Shown in pieces: positions 16,733 through 25,844 of a stretch of 51,962 bases of DNA (position 1 is its first letter; each line of letters begins with the position of its first letter). The notes beneath the pieces were generated by a model, which was not told where the DNA came from, searched no databases, and saw nothing but the letters and a program-made list of their open reading frames with translations. Source of the DNA: Reinekea marinisedimentorum (GTDB lineage: Bacteria; Pseudomonadota; Gammaproteobacteria; Pseudomonadales; Natronospirillaceae); assembly GCF_004341165.1 (NCBI RefSeq), contig NZ_SLZR01000022.1, positions 1-51,962 of the forward strand, read 5' to 3'. Made by a program: the position numbers and the translations under genes.

Positions 16733-17470
16733 GTGACTAAAGCACCTAACGAAGAGCTGTTTGATCAATTGATGGCGATGTGCCAATCGGTAACGCCTTA
16801 CCTGAAGGGTGAGCTGGGGTGTTCGAACGATGCCATGATTCGTGCCGAGCCCGCCGATAGTGCTGTTGTTCAGCAATTGTTGGCTGCACTCAAAGCTGCC
16901 CACCCGGAGGCAGGCGAAGCCTACTGGCTCACCCGTACCTGGGATTTACTGTGTTGGCAGCCTTTGTACATCAGCATGATCGGTATTTATGGCCTGGGCT
17001 GCCTGCCGCAATTCCATGGCTTTGCGCAGCAACGCGTTGAAAGCTACATCATGGGTTTTCGCTTTCAGCAACCGGTGATGCATCAGGGGCCGAGTGCAGA
17101 GTTGATCACTCTGGCGGGTGAATATTTAACCGGCCTGTTCGGTCATTACCGGCGGGTGGTTAATGAACTGGCCCGGTGCCCGAAGGGGTTCACCCAATTA
17201 CTGCTGGCCGATGCGTTGATGGCAAACCTGATGCTGCTGCAAAAACTCAAACCGGAATTCACCGGCGACAGGGTGGCAGAGCAGGCCAAAGCCTGGATGC
17301 AGGCATTCCATTTGCCGGAAAAACATCTGTCGGCATTGCAGCTGCAGAACAACGGCAACATCAAATTTGTTCGCCGCAGTTGCTGCCTTGTTTATAAAAC
17401 CGAGAGCGGGCAGTTGTGCTCCGATTGCCCGCGTTTACACAGGAATGAAAAACGTGCATCGATTAACTGA
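16733..17470 (+). CDS. Siderophore ferric-iron reductase, FhuF-like
   Basis: This 245-residue cytoplasmic protein probably releases iron from the imported siderophore by reduction. The C-terminus carries the FhuF-type [2Fe-2S] motif: C217-C218, then C229 and C232 (CC-x10-C-x2-C). The start is GTG with AGGA about five bases upstream. The 3' end overlaps the ATPase gene, so this and the next three genes are one operon. The N-terminal part is helical without other clear motifs. Confidence 0.85.
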   Translation: MTKAPNEELFDQLMAMCQSVTPYLKGELGCSNDAMIRAEPADSAVVQQLLAALKAAHPEAGEAYWLTRTWDLLCWQPLYISMIGIYGLGCLPQFHGFAQQRVESYIMGFRFQQPVMHQGPSAELITLAGEYLTGLFGHYRRVVNELARCPKGFTQLLLADALMANLMLLQKLKPEFTGDRVAEQAKAWMQAFHLPEKHLSALQLQNNGNIKFVRRSCCLVYKTESGQLCSDCPRLHRNEKRASIN

Positions 17471-18218
17471 TATCGCAGTCGTCCGCGATGGCCGCACGGT
17501 TTTGCAAATAGATGAAATGGCGATCGCGCCTGACCGGCTGACCGTTGTGCTCGGTCACAATGGTTCCGGCAAATCGACGCTGGTGAAGCTGCTGGCGCAT
17601 CAGATTGCGCCCAGCCGCGGCCAGGTCAGCTGGAAAGGGCGCGCGGTTTCGGACTATTCAAAAAAAGCCCTGGCCAGAGAAATAGCCTATTTGCCGCAAA
17701 CGCTGCCGGAAGTCGCCGGGCTGAATGTTGAAGAGCTGGTGCGGCTTGGCCGGTTTCCGTGGCGAGGTACGCTGGCCCCCTGGACGGCCGACGATGAGCG
17801 CCAGATCAATGCCGCGCTGCAGCAAACCAATATGCAGACACTGGCCAAAGCTATGGCCGATGAGTTATCCGGCGGTGAACGGCAGCGCGCCTGGATCGCC
17901 ATGCTGATCGCTCAGCAATCTGATTTGCTGATTCTCGATGAGCCCACCTCTGCGTTAGACGTGCAGTACCAGATTCAGGTGATGGAATTGCTCAGCAAAC
18001 TCAACCGTGAAACCGGCAAGGGCATCATCATTATTCTGCACGATCTAAACCTGGCGCTGCGCTATGCACAGCACATTATCGCCTTAAAAAAGGGCCGTGT
18101 TGTGCATCACGGAGACGCTGAAACTGTCTTGACCGAGCCGAATCTGTCATCGCTGTATGACACCGAAATTCGACTGATAAAACACCCGGATCAACCCCGT
18201 AAGGTAATCGTATTATGA
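17454..18218 (+). CDS. fhuC: Siderophore ABC importer ATPase, FhuC/FecE-like
   Basis: This is an ATP-binding subunit of about 254 residues. Motifs are Walker A GHNGSGKST, the signature LSGGERQRAW, Walker B LLILDEPTSALD and the switch His in IILHDLNLA. It powers FhuB-like permease transport of ferric siderophore into the cytoplasm. I prefer the GTG at 17454 because AGGA (17441-17444) is then nine bases away; the ATG at 17445 adds three residues but touches the ribosome site. It overlaps the end of the reductase gene, and its stop overlaps the next start (ATGA). Confidence 0.9.
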   Translation: MHRLTDIAVVRDGRTVLQIDEMAIAPDRLTVVLGHNGSGKSTLVKLLAHQIAPSRGQVSWKGRAVSDYSKKALAREIAYLPQTLPEVAGLNVEELVRLGRFPWRGTLAPWTADDERQINAALQQTNMQTLAKAMADELSGGERQRAWIAMLIAQQSDLLILDEPTSALDVQYQIQVMELLSKLNRETGKGIIIILHDLNLALRYAQHIIALKKGRVVHHGDAETVLTEPNLSSLYDTEIRLIKHPDQPRKVIVL

Positions 18219-19129
18219 TGAAAACACTGATCACGCCACTCTTGTTTACACTTTCTGCAGCACTGCTGGCCGCGCCGGTTCAGGTTGAAGACAGCCGGGG
18301 CAGCCATAGCTTGCCCGATGTGCCGCAAAGGGTCGCGGCACTGAACTGGGATATCGCCGAACAGGTGATTGAGCTGGGTGTAACGCCGGTGGCTATGCCG
18401 AATATCGCCGACTATACCGCCTGGGTTGCGCAACCGGCGGTGCCGGAAGGCGTCGAGGATATCGGCACACGCATGGAGCCTAACCTGGAGCGACTGGCGC
18501 AGTTGCAGCCGGATGTCATCATCATTGCGTCACCGCAAATCGATCTGGTGCCCAAGCTGGAGCAGATTGCACCGGTGTTGCTGTATCACACCTACAATGA
18601 ATCGCACGATAACGCTCAGGCCGCGATTGAAAACTTCCGGCGAATGGCTGCTGCCCTGGGAAAAGAAGCTGAGGCCGAGCAGCGGCTGACCGCTATGTCG
18701 CAGCGGCTGAATGAACTGAAAGCGCAGCTAAGCGAGGCTTATCTGGGGCAGCTGCCCAGGGTCGTTGCGTTCCGTTTCGCCAGCCTGACTTCCGTTTATG
18801 TGTATGGTGATAACTCCATTCCGCAATACGCGCTGGCGCAGCTGGGCGTTGCTCCGGCCTGGCCACAACCGGCAACCCAGTGGGGCGTAACCCAAAAACG
18901 CCTGAAAGCCTTAGGCCAGTTGCCGGCTGAAACCGTTGCGCTCTATTACCAGCCGTTTGATGAAGAAGCCAAACTGCAAACTTCGAAGATCTGGCAGGCA
19001 CTGCCGTTTGTTCGCAATGGCGGGGTGAACTCGGTAGCCCCGGCCTGGAACTATGGCGGCGCGATGTCGATTTTGTACAACGCTGAGGTGCTGGCCGAGG
19101 CTCTGCTGGCTGTCGCACCGGAAAAATGA
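18215..19129 (+). CDS. fhuD: Periplasmic iron-siderophore binding protein, FhuD-like
   Basis: This 304-residue protein has a signal peptide (about residues 1-20, SAALLAAP) and the two lobes of a class III substrate-binding protein. Typical segments are RVAALNWDIAEQVIELGVTP and LERLAQLQPDVIIIASPQ. It carries the ferric siderophore from the receptor to the permease. The start overlaps the ATPase gene stop and its own stop overlaps the permease start, both as ATGA, showing tight translational coupling. Confidence 0.88.
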   Translation: MMKTLITPLLFTLSAALLAAPVQVEDSRGSHSLPDVPQRVAALNWDIAEQVIELGVTPVAMPNIADYTAWVAQPAVPEGVEDIGTRMEPNLERLAQLQPDVIIIASPQIDLVPKLEQIAPVLLYHTYNESHDNAQAAIENFRRMAAALGKEAEAEQRLTAMSQRLNELKAQLSEAYLGQLPRVVAFRFASLTSVYVYGDNSIPQYALAQLGVAPAWPQPATQWGVTQKRLKALGQLPAETVALYYQPFDEEAKLQTSKIWQALPFVRNGGVNSVAPAWNYGGAMSILYNAEVLAEALLAVAPEK

Positions 19130-21120
19130 AACTAATCAGTCAATCCACCGCTGGCTTATTGCTGCTTCTTGCCGCCAGCCTGATCGCCCTGCAGGCCGGT
19201 GAAAGCCTGCCGCTGGCCGATCAGATCGGCCTGCTTGATCAGCTCTGGCACGGTGTAGCAACGAACCTTAATTACAACGCCATCCTGTTTGTTGAAGGCC
19301 GTATACCGAGGTTGTTGATGGCGATGCTTGTGGGCTCGGTGTTAGGGCTGGTGGGCAGCCTGATGCAGCAGCTCACGCAAAACCCGCTGGTCTCGCCGCT
19401 TACGCTCGGTACGGCATCCGGTGCTTGGCTGGCGCTGGTGGCGGGGAGCCTTTGGTTTCCGGTGCTGGCGGCGCAATTTGCTGCGCCATTGGCGATGACC
19501 GGTGCCATGCTGGCGCTGGCGTTAACGGTATTTATCGCTGGCCTGAGTAACCTCAGCGGTTTGCCGATGGTGCTGGCGGGGCTGGCGGTCAACATCCTGT
19601 TTGGCTCCATCGCCACGGCGATGATTCTGTTAAATGATCAGTACGCGCGCGATCTGTTTATCTGGGGAGCGGGCGATCTGGAGCAAAATGGCTGGCAGTT
19701 GCTGCACTGGCTGTTGCCAAACCTGCTTCCGGCGCTGTTGATTCCGGCGATAGCGCCTCGGGTGCTGATGTTGCTGCGGCTCGGGCAGGATAACGCCGCC
19801 GCGCGTGGCTTAACCCTGTTGCCGCTGTTTTTATTGTTGCTGTGTCTCGGTTTGTGGAGCCTTTCGGCCGCCATTGCGGCGGTGGGCGTGATCAGTTTTG
19901 TGGGCTTGCTGGCACCGAATATTGCCCGCCGCCTTGGTGCGCGCCTGCCATTACAAGAGCTGTTATTCAGCAGCCTGCTCGGCGCACTGTTACTGATAGC
20001 CACCGATGCCCTGGCCATTCTCATTACCGAGCTCAGCGTTAACCTGGTGCCGACCGGCGTTGCCACTGCACTGATCGGCGCGCCGGCGCTGATTTATTTT
20101 TCCCGCAGCCGCTTAAAGGCGAAAGATAATCTGCACCTTGAATTGCCCCTCAGCCGATTCCGTTATTCTTTGTACACGCCACTACTTTTGGTGGCGTTGC
20201 TCATCGCCTTATTGCTGCTGACCACGTTGCTCACGGTGGAAACCGCGCAGCTTTCGGACTGGCGCTTACAGTGGCCATCGGATTACAGCTGGTCATTGCG
20301 CTGGCCGCGTATGCTGGTGGCCATCGCCGCTGGTGGTGGTACGGCGGTCGCCGGGGTTTTGTTGCAGCGGCTGATTTATAACCCGCTGGCCAGCCCGGAT
20401 GTCATCGGCGTTTCAGCCGGAGCAACGCTGGCGCTGGTGGCTGCCAGCTTATTTTTCGGTATCAACATTCATCAGGCAGGCCCGTGGCTGGCCTTTTTGG
20501 GCAGTGCCATTGCCCTGGTCATGCTTATTGCGCTGGCGAAGCGGCAACATTTTGCGCCATCGGTGGTGGTGCTGATCGGTATTTCGATGACGGCGATGAT
20601 CGAGGCGCTGGTTCACTTCGCGATGGCGCGGGCGGATGAATCGGCCTTTGCAATTCTCGCCTGGCTGGCAGGCTCAACCTATCGGGTGTCTGCGCAGTCA
20701 TCGGTGTTGCTCGCCGTGGCCGTGACCGTCATCGTGGCGCTGGTCTTTATGCTGCAGCGCTGGCTGGTGCTGATTTCCGCCGGGCGGGTTTTTGCTCAGG
20801 CGCGGGGTTTATCCGTTGGGTACGCCTTTGCCACCTTACTGGGCTGTGTTGCCTTGCTGGTGGCATTGGTGACCAGCCTGATGGGGCCGGTCGCGTTTGT
20901 CGGGCTGTTGGCACCGCATATTGGTGTCATGCTGGGCGCACGCAAAGCATCGCAGCAACTTTTGGTGGCCCTATTGACCGGCGCTAACCTGATGCTGTTT
21001 GCCGATTTGTTGGGGCAGTACATTGTGTATCCGGCACAAATAGCGGCCGGCATTATCGTCGCGGTTCTTGGCGGCGCTTATTTTATATTCCTTCTCATTC
21101 GTACCCGCATGAAAAGCTGA
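19126..21120 (+). CDS. fhuB: Siderophore ABC permease, fused two-half FhuB type
   Basis: This 664-residue inner-membrane protein consists of two homologous halves (about 1-330 and 345-664), as in E. coli FhuB. Each half has the FecCD-type signatures: R(I/M)PRLLMAMLVGS / RWPRMLVAIAAGGG, NPLVSPLTLG / NPLASPDVIG, and GLLAPNIARRLG / GLLAPHIGVMLG. About 18-20 membrane helices are expected. It is last in the reductase-ATPase-binding protein-permease operon. Confidence 0.93.
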   Translation: MKLISQSTAGLLLLLAASLIALQAGESLPLADQIGLLDQLWHGVATNLNYNAILFVEGRIPRLLMAMLVGSVLGLVGSLMQQLTQNPLVSPLTLGTASGAWLALVAGSLWFPVLAAQFAAPLAMTGAMLALALTVFIAGLSNLSGLPMVLAGLAVNILFGSIATAMILLNDQYARDLFIWGAGDLEQNGWQLLHWLLPNLLPALLIPAIAPRVLMLLRLGQDNAAARGLTLLPLFLLLLCLGLWSLSAAIAAVGVISFVGLLAPNIARRLGARLPLQELLFSSLLGALLLIATDALAILITELSVNLVPTGVATALIGAPALIYFSRSRLKAKDNLHLELPLSRFRYSLYTPLLLVALLIALLLLTTLLTVETAQLSDWRLQWPSDYSWSLRWPRMLVAIAAGGGTAVAGVLLQRLIYNPLASPDVIGVSAGATLALVAASLFFGINIHQAGPWLAFLGSAIALVMLIALAKRQHFAPSVVVLIGISMTAMIEALVHFAMARADESAFAILAWLAGSTYRVSAQSSVLLAVAVTVIVALVFMLQRWLVLISAGRVFAQARGLSVGYAFATLLGCVALLVALVTSLMGPVAFVGLLAPHIGVMLGARKASQQLLVALLTGANLMLFADLLGQYIVYPAQIAAGIIVAVLGGAYFIFLLIRTRMKS

Positions 21121-21177
21121 GTCTGCGCTTGTTATTCCAATAGGTAGAGCAAAATGAGTAATTTGTTATTTGAAAAT

Positions 21178-21196
21178 GATAATGATTCGCATTAAT
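21178..21196 (+). promoter_or_regulatory. Fur box upstream of flavodoxin
   Basis: GATAATGATTCGCATTAAT matches about 14 of 19 bases of the Fur consensus and ends 26 bp before the flavodoxin start. Expression under iron limitation is expected. Confidence 0.8.
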
Positions 21197-21222
21197 GTAA
21201 TGGTCTGAACAGAGGGAACAGC

Positions 21223-21777
21223 ATGAAACTAGCACAACTAAACGCCGGATTATTTTTCGGAACCGATACCGGCAACACCGAAGAAGTGGGCGAGCGTATT
21301 CAAAAAGAATTAGCCAGTCACGGAATTGAAATTGAACTCATCAACATCAATGAATCCAGCCCGGAACTGCTCGAGAGTTTCGACTTCCTGATCTTTGGCA
21401 TTCCAACCTGGGATTTCGGCGGCATTCAGCAAGACTGGGAAGAACTGGAAGCTGAATTCTTATCCTGCAACTTAAGTGGAAAATTAACCGCACTGTATGG
21501 CTTGGGTGATCAGTTCGGTTACGGCGATTACTTTCTGGATGCCATGGGCTGGCTGCACGAACGCGTGCTTAAAACCGGGGCTACCGTGATCGGTGCCTGG
21601 CCAACCGAAGGCTATGAATTTACCGAATCGCTGGCGCTGAACGAAGACCGTTCTGCGTTCTGTGGCTTGGCCATTGATGAAGACCAGCAATTTGAACTGA
21701 CCGATGAGCGCATTAGCAAATGGGTAACACAACTCATTGATGAATGCTCGCAACTACTCGACGAGCAAAGTGCTTAA
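21223..21777 (+). CDS. Long-chain flavodoxin
   Basis: This 184-residue FMN protein carries electrons in place of ferredoxin. The FMN phosphate loop is GTDTGNTEEV near residue 14, the first flavin-stacking loop is PTWDFGGIQQDW, and LGDQFGYGDYFLDAMGWL with its extra segment marks the long-chain class. The Fur box supports induction by iron starvation. PFOR at 7111 is a plausible electron donor, and the reductase at 16733 a possible acceptor; both are inferred. Confidence 0.93.
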   Translation: MKLAQLNAGLFFGTDTGNTEEVGERIQKELASHGIEIELININESSPELLESFDFLIFGIPTWDFGGIQQDWEELEAEFLSCNLSGKLTALYGLGDQFGYGDYFLDAMGWLHERVLKTGATVIGAWPTEGYEFTESLALNEDRSAFCGLAIDEDQQFELTDERISKWVTQLIDECSQLLDEQSA

Positions 21778-21802
21778 CGGCCGATAACCAGGACGCCATT
21801 CA

Positions 21803-22234
21803 TTGAAATTTTTATGCCCACAACACCGCTCAAAATTGAGCGGTTGCCCGCAGCGTGCCATGCAGTTTTGGCAGAAAACTTTTTTCGAAAGCCGGGCATT
21901 TATCAACGCAGGCGACTGGAATAAAGCGCTGATTTATTCTGGTAACGCGCTGGAAAGCGCAGAAATTATTTTACAAAACCAACCAACACAGATGAATGCC
22001 GAACGCTACCTGCAAACCGCCATAGACTTTGCACTCGTGCTGCGTAACAGCCGTCGTCCGGCAGACCTAATCGCAATGTATTCATTGGTTGCAGACCGCA
22101 TGCAACCGGTTGGCGGCAGTGCAGAAAGGTTGCAGCCGTTAAAAGATGTGTTGTTTGAACCGCTGGAGCGCGTGAATGAATGGGTGCATCAGTGGCACCA
22201 GATGAACGAACTTCGCAGCAGCCCGTTGCACTAA
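21803..22234 (+). CDS. Hypothetical protein downstream of flavodoxin
   Basis: This 143-residue soluble, helical protein begins MKFLCPQHRSKL and has a helical repeat-like middle (AGDWNKALIYSGNALESAEI) that resembles a TPR unit. The start is TTG with AGGA upstream, 26 bp after the flavodoxin stop, so the genes are probably cotranscribed and Fur-controlled. Two N-terminal Cys residues (C5, C15) near His and Arg may bind metal. I do not recognise a named family. Confidence 0.65.
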   Translation: MKFLCPQHRSKLSGCPQRAMQFWQKTFFESRAFINAGDWNKALIYSGNALESAEIILQNQPTQMNAERYLQTAIDFALVLRNSRRPADLIAMYSLVADRMQPVGGSAERLQPLKDVLFEPLERVNEWVHQWHQMNELRSSPLH

Positions 22235-22431
22235 TCAGACCGCTGTAACTGCGCCTGATTTTCCTCCCCGTACGTGTACGTCTTTGCCCGGTTGAGCAGA
22301 TGCGCCTCTCATATATGGAAAATTACTTCCTATCCCTGTAGCCAAAACCGCGAATCGCCCGCGATATACTCCACCCGCTCTTAAAAGCACTCTTTATCCA
22401 AAACAATAATTCAATAACAGGAAGAGAAGCG

Positions 22432-23580
22432 ATGGATGCCTTTGATGCCCTGGAACAGCACGGTGTTACCCGACGTACCTTTATGAAATTTTGCGCCGGT
22501 TTGGCCGCGACGATGGGAATTTCTCACGCCAGTGCGGCACAAACCGTAGCCGATGCGCTGACCAAAAAGACCCGGCCACCCGTCATTTGGATTGGCGCAC
22601 AGGAGTGTACCGGTTGCACCGAATCGCTGCTGCGTTCAACGCACCCGACTATTGAGAATCTGATCCTCGATATGATCTCGCTGGAATACCACGAGGTGCT
22701 TTCCGCAGCCGCCGGCCATCAGGTGGAAGCCAATAAACATCGCGCCATTGAACAGTATCACGGCCAGTATGTGCTGGTGGTGGATGGTTCCATTCCGGTG
22801 AAAGATGGCGGCATTTACTGCATGGTAGCGGGCAAGCCGATTATCGACCACATTAAAGAAGCGGCCGAAGGCGCAGCGGCAATTATTGCCATTGGCTCCT
22901 GTTCTTCCTGGGGTGGCGTTGCCTCTATCGGGGTTAACCCTACCGATGCCCGCTCGCTGCAGGATATTCTGCCGGGTAAAACGGTCGTCAATATTCCCGG
23001 TTGCCCGCCAAACCCGCATAACTTTTTAGCCACCGTTGCGCACCTGCTGACTTACAACAAGCTGCCGGCGCTGGATGACAAAAACCGGCCGAAGTTTGCG
23101 TATGGCCGCCTGATTCATGAGCACTGTGAACGCCGCCCGCACTTCGATGCCGGCCGCTTTGCCACAGAGTTTGGCGATGACGGTCATCGCCAGGGTTATT
23201 GCCTGTACAAGCTGGGCTGTAAAGGGCCGGAAACCTACGGCAACTGTTCAACGCTGGAGTTTTGCGATGTCGGTGGTGGCATTTGGCCCGTGGGTATTGG
23301 CCACCCCTGCATCGGCTGTAATGAAAAGGATGTGGGTTTCAGTAAGGGCATTCATCAGTTGGCCAACGTGACCCTGGCGCGCCCACCAGAGATGTTGCCC
23401 GAAGTGAACAAGGCGGTGGGTAACGATGGCTCTGCCGGGGCTGCGGCCTTGCTCGGTGGCATCGGTGGCCTGTTGGCGGGTGTCAGCCTGATGACCGTTC
23501 GTGAACTCTCCCGCGCGCAAACCCGTGAAACCAGCTCTTCTGTGCCTTCCTCTATTCGAACCCTTGAGGAGGACTCGTGA
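22432..23580 (+). CDS. hybO: [NiFe] hydrogenase small subunit
   Basis: This 382-residue subunit carries three Fe-S clusters. A twin-arginine signal (RRTFMKF, residues 14-20) exports the folded complex. Proximal-cluster ligands are C59, C62, C157 and C191; the medial cluster uses H229, C232, C257 and C263; the distal cluster uses C272, C293 and C296. A C-terminal hydrophobic helix (about 334-358) anchors it in the membrane. Gene order with HybA and HybB places it in the Hyb-like group 1 hydrogenases. An AGGAAGAG ribosome site precedes the ATG. In the 197-bp upstream region I see no clear FNR (TTGAT-N4-ATCAA) or sigma-54 site. Confidence 0.96.
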   Translation: MDAFDALEQHGVTRRTFMKFCAGLAATMGISHASAAQTVADALTKKTRPPVIWIGAQECTGCTESLLRSTHPTIENLILDMISLEYHEVLSAAAGHQVEANKHRAIEQYHGQYVLVVDGSIPVKDGGIYCMVAGKPIIDHIKEAAEGAAAIIAIGSCSSWGGVASIGVNPTDARSLQDILPGKTVVNIPGCPPNPHNFLATVAHLLTYNKLPALDDKNRPKFAYGRLIHEHCERRPHFDAGRFATEFGDDGHRQGYCLYKLGCKGPETYGNCSTLEFCDVGGGIWPVGIGHPCIGCNEKDVGFSKGIHQLANVTLARPPEMLPEVNKAVGNDGSAGAAALLGGIGGLLAGVSLMTVRELSRAQTRETSSSVPSSIRTLEEDS

Positions 23581-24629
23581 AGCGTCGTGATTTTATCAAA
23601 CTGGCCGGCAGCAGCGCGGTGATCGCAACCAGCGGCACTGCGGTTGAAGCGCGGCAGTCGCACCCGGCCTCGCCCGATGCCATCGGCATGCTCTATGACT
23701 CAACGCTTTGCGTTGGCTGTCAGGCCTGCGTTGTGAAGTGCAAAGAGGTCAACCATATGGCACCAAACCCGGAGGGCGAAGCCCAATGGGAAATGAACAG
23801 CCAGCTGTCGCCCTATGCATTAAACGTAATCCGCCGTTACGACAGCGGTGATGGCAGTGTGAAAGACCGCGAGCAGGATGGCTTTGCCTACATCAAGCGC
23901 CAGTGTATGCACTGCGTTGATCCAAACTGCGTGTCAGTGTGCCCGGTATCGGCGATGACCAAAGACCCGGTCACCGGCATTGTGTCTAACGACCCGGATA
24001 TCTGCACCGGTTGCCGCTACTGCATGGTGGCCTGCCCGTATAATGTGCCGAAATACGAGTATCACGACCCATTCGGCCAAATCCAGAAATGCGAGCTGTG
24101 TAATCAGCCCGGTGTTGAGCGCATCAGTAACGGGCTGCTGCCCGGTTGCGTAGAGGTGTGCCCGACCGGCGCGATCATTTTTGGCAAGCGTGACGAATTG
24201 CTCGCCGAGGCGAAGCGTCGTTTGGCGATGAACGCCGGCGATACCTACAACTACCCCAGAGAAACCCTGACCGCCGGTCGTGAACACGAGAAGGCGATTC
24301 CAGAGTACTTCCCCAAGGTTTATGGCGAGCACGAAGGTGGCGGCACGCAGGTGCTGGTGCTGGCCGGGCTACCGCATGAAAAATTGGGCCTGCCGGATTT
24401 ACCGGATCAATCCTATGGCGCCCGCTCCGAGACCATTCAGCACACCCTCTATCAGGGCATGATTTTGCCGTTTGCTGCGCTGATGGGGCTGACCTACCTG
24501 ACCCGTAAGAATATGTTTCAGGCCGACGATGCGGCTGAAGACGATAAGGACAATCGCCAGAACAGTCACCAGAACAAGCACCAGAACAAGCACCAGAACG
24601 ACAAGGGCAACGGAGGTCATCATGAGTGA
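23577..24629 (+). CDS. hybA: Hydrogenase electron-transfer Fe-S protein
   Basis: This 350-residue periplasmic protein carries four [4Fe-4S] clusters ([41 protein letters not shown]...CVEVCP). It passes electrons between HybO and the membrane subunit HybB. It has a twin-arginine signal (KRRDFIK) and a C-terminal hydrophobic helix (about 299-313). The last 25 residues are an odd Gln/Asn/Lys/His tail encoded by a 12-bp tandem repeat (24558-24601). The start is GTG with GAGGAGG, overlapping the hybO stop codon; the stop overlaps hybB. Confidence 0.94.
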   Translation: MKRRDFIKLAGSSAVIATSGTAVEARQSHPASPDAIGMLYDSTLCVGCQACVVKCKEVNHMAPNPEGEAQWEMNSQLSPYALNVIRRYDSGDGSVKDREQDGFAYIKRQCMHCVDPNCVSVCPVSAMTKDPVTGIVSNDPDICTGCRYCMVACPYNVPKYEYHDPFGQIQKCELCNQPGVERISNGLLPGCVEVCPTGAIIFGKRDELLAEAKRRLAMNAGDTYNYPRETLTAGREHEKAIPEYFPKVYGEHEGGGTQVLVLAGLPHEKLGLPDLPDQSYGARSETIQHTLYQGMILPFAALMGLTYLTRKNMFQADDAAEDDKDNRQNSHQNKHQNKHQNDKGNGGHHE

Positions 24630-25806
24630 TCATGCCAACATTCGGCCGCTTGGCGGAAGGCTGTTAACCAAGCCGGTTATTTTCTTCAGCTTCTTTGCAC
24701 TGCTCTGTGTCATCGTTATTTTTAAGCGCCTGATCCTGGGGCTTGAAGATGTCACCAACCTCAACGGCGGTTACCCTTGGGGTATCTGGATCGGCTTCGA
24801 TCTGCTGGTCGGAACCGGCTTTGCCTGTGGCGGCTGGGCGCTGGCCTGGCTGGTTTATGTGTTTAACAAGGGCGAATACCATCCGCTGGTGCGCCCGGCA
24901 CTGCTGGCGAGCTTGTTTGGTTATGCGCTCGGTGGGCTTTCCATCATGATGGATATGGGCCGCTGGTGGAACCTGCCGTACTTCTACATTCCCGGTTACT
25001 TCAACGCCAACTCGGTGCTGTTTGAAACCGCCGCCTGTATGACCGTTTACATCCTGGTGCTGGTGATGGAGTTCGCACCGGCCATGCTGGAACGCTTCGG
25101 GCTGAAAATACCGCTACGCGTACTGAATAAATTTCTGTTTGCGGTGATTGCGCTGGGGGCCTTATTGCCCACGATGCACCAATCTTCGATGGGGTCATTG
25201 TTCGTTTCTGCCGGGCATAAGATTCACCCGTTGTGGCAGAGCTGGGAATTCCTGCCGGTGTTCTCGCTGCTGGGTGCTTTGATTATGGGCTGCTCCATCG
25301 TCATCTTTGAAGGCGCGCTGGTCACCGCCGGCCTGAAGCAGCGGGTGCCCGACGAACGCCCGCTGATGAACCGGCTGACCGCCTTTATTCAGGTGCTGGT
25401 GGGCATGTTTATTATTCTGCGCCTGCACGCCGTCAACATCAGTCACAAGTGGGCGTATGTGTTCGAAGGGGATATCTACAGCTGGCTGTTTATTGCCGAG
25501 CTGGCGCTGATTGCCTGGCCGGTGATCTTTATTAAGCGCATCCGTAAAAATGGCCCGCTGCTGTTTATGGCGGCCGTCAGCCTGCTGGTGGGTGCGGCCA
25601 TGTACCGGATCGATCTGTCGATTGTCGCCTACCACCCGGGGGATGGTTATCAGTACTTCCCGTCGATTGAAGAGGTGCTGCTTTCGTTCGGCCTGGTGGC
25701 AATCGAAATCGTTGCTTACATCCTGCTGATTAAGCTGCTGCCTATTTTACCCGGCGCGGCAACGACCAACCGTATTAATGAATTCAATCGTGCTGAACAG
25801 GGCTGA
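24622..25806 (+). CDS. hybB: Hydrogenase membrane subunit, NrfD/HybB family
   Basis: This 394-residue protein with about ten membrane helices links HybA to quinone and, in the E. coli homologue, supports proton movement. The start is ATG at 24622 preceded by CGGAGG; a longer reading frame from 24529 would lie within hybA. Conserved-looking polar segments include [20 protein letters not shown] and MDMGRWW near the N-terminal half. It overlaps hybA by eight bases and is followed by hybC after 38 bp. Confidence 0.93.
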   Translation: MSDHANIRPLGGRLLTKPVIFFSFFALLCVIVIFKRLILGLEDVTNLNGGYPWGIWIGFDLLVGTGFACGGWALAWLVYVFNKGEYHPLVRPALLASLFGYALGGLSIMMDMGRWWNLPYFYIPGYFNANSVLFETAACMTVYILVLVMEFAPAMLERFGLKIPLRVLNKFLFAVIALGALLPTMHQSSMGSLFVSAGHKIHPLWQSWEFLPVFSLLGALIMGCSIVIFEGALVTAGLKQRVPDERPLMNRLTAFIQVLVGMFIILRLHAVNISHKWAYVFEGDIYSWLFIAELALIAWPVIFIKRIRKNGPLLFMAAVSLLVGAAMYRIDLSIVAYHPGDGYQYFPSIEEVLLSFGLVAIEIVAYILLIKLLPILPGAATTNRINEFNRAEQG

Positions 25807-25844
25807 GTGGCCTGAGCGAATAAAAATAATTAAGGGATATACCC

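Noticed and set aside
22235-22431. FNR or sigma-54 promoter before the hydrogenase operon
   Set aside because: I looked for TTGAT-N4-ATCAA and TGGCAC-N5-TTGC patterns and found no convincing match.
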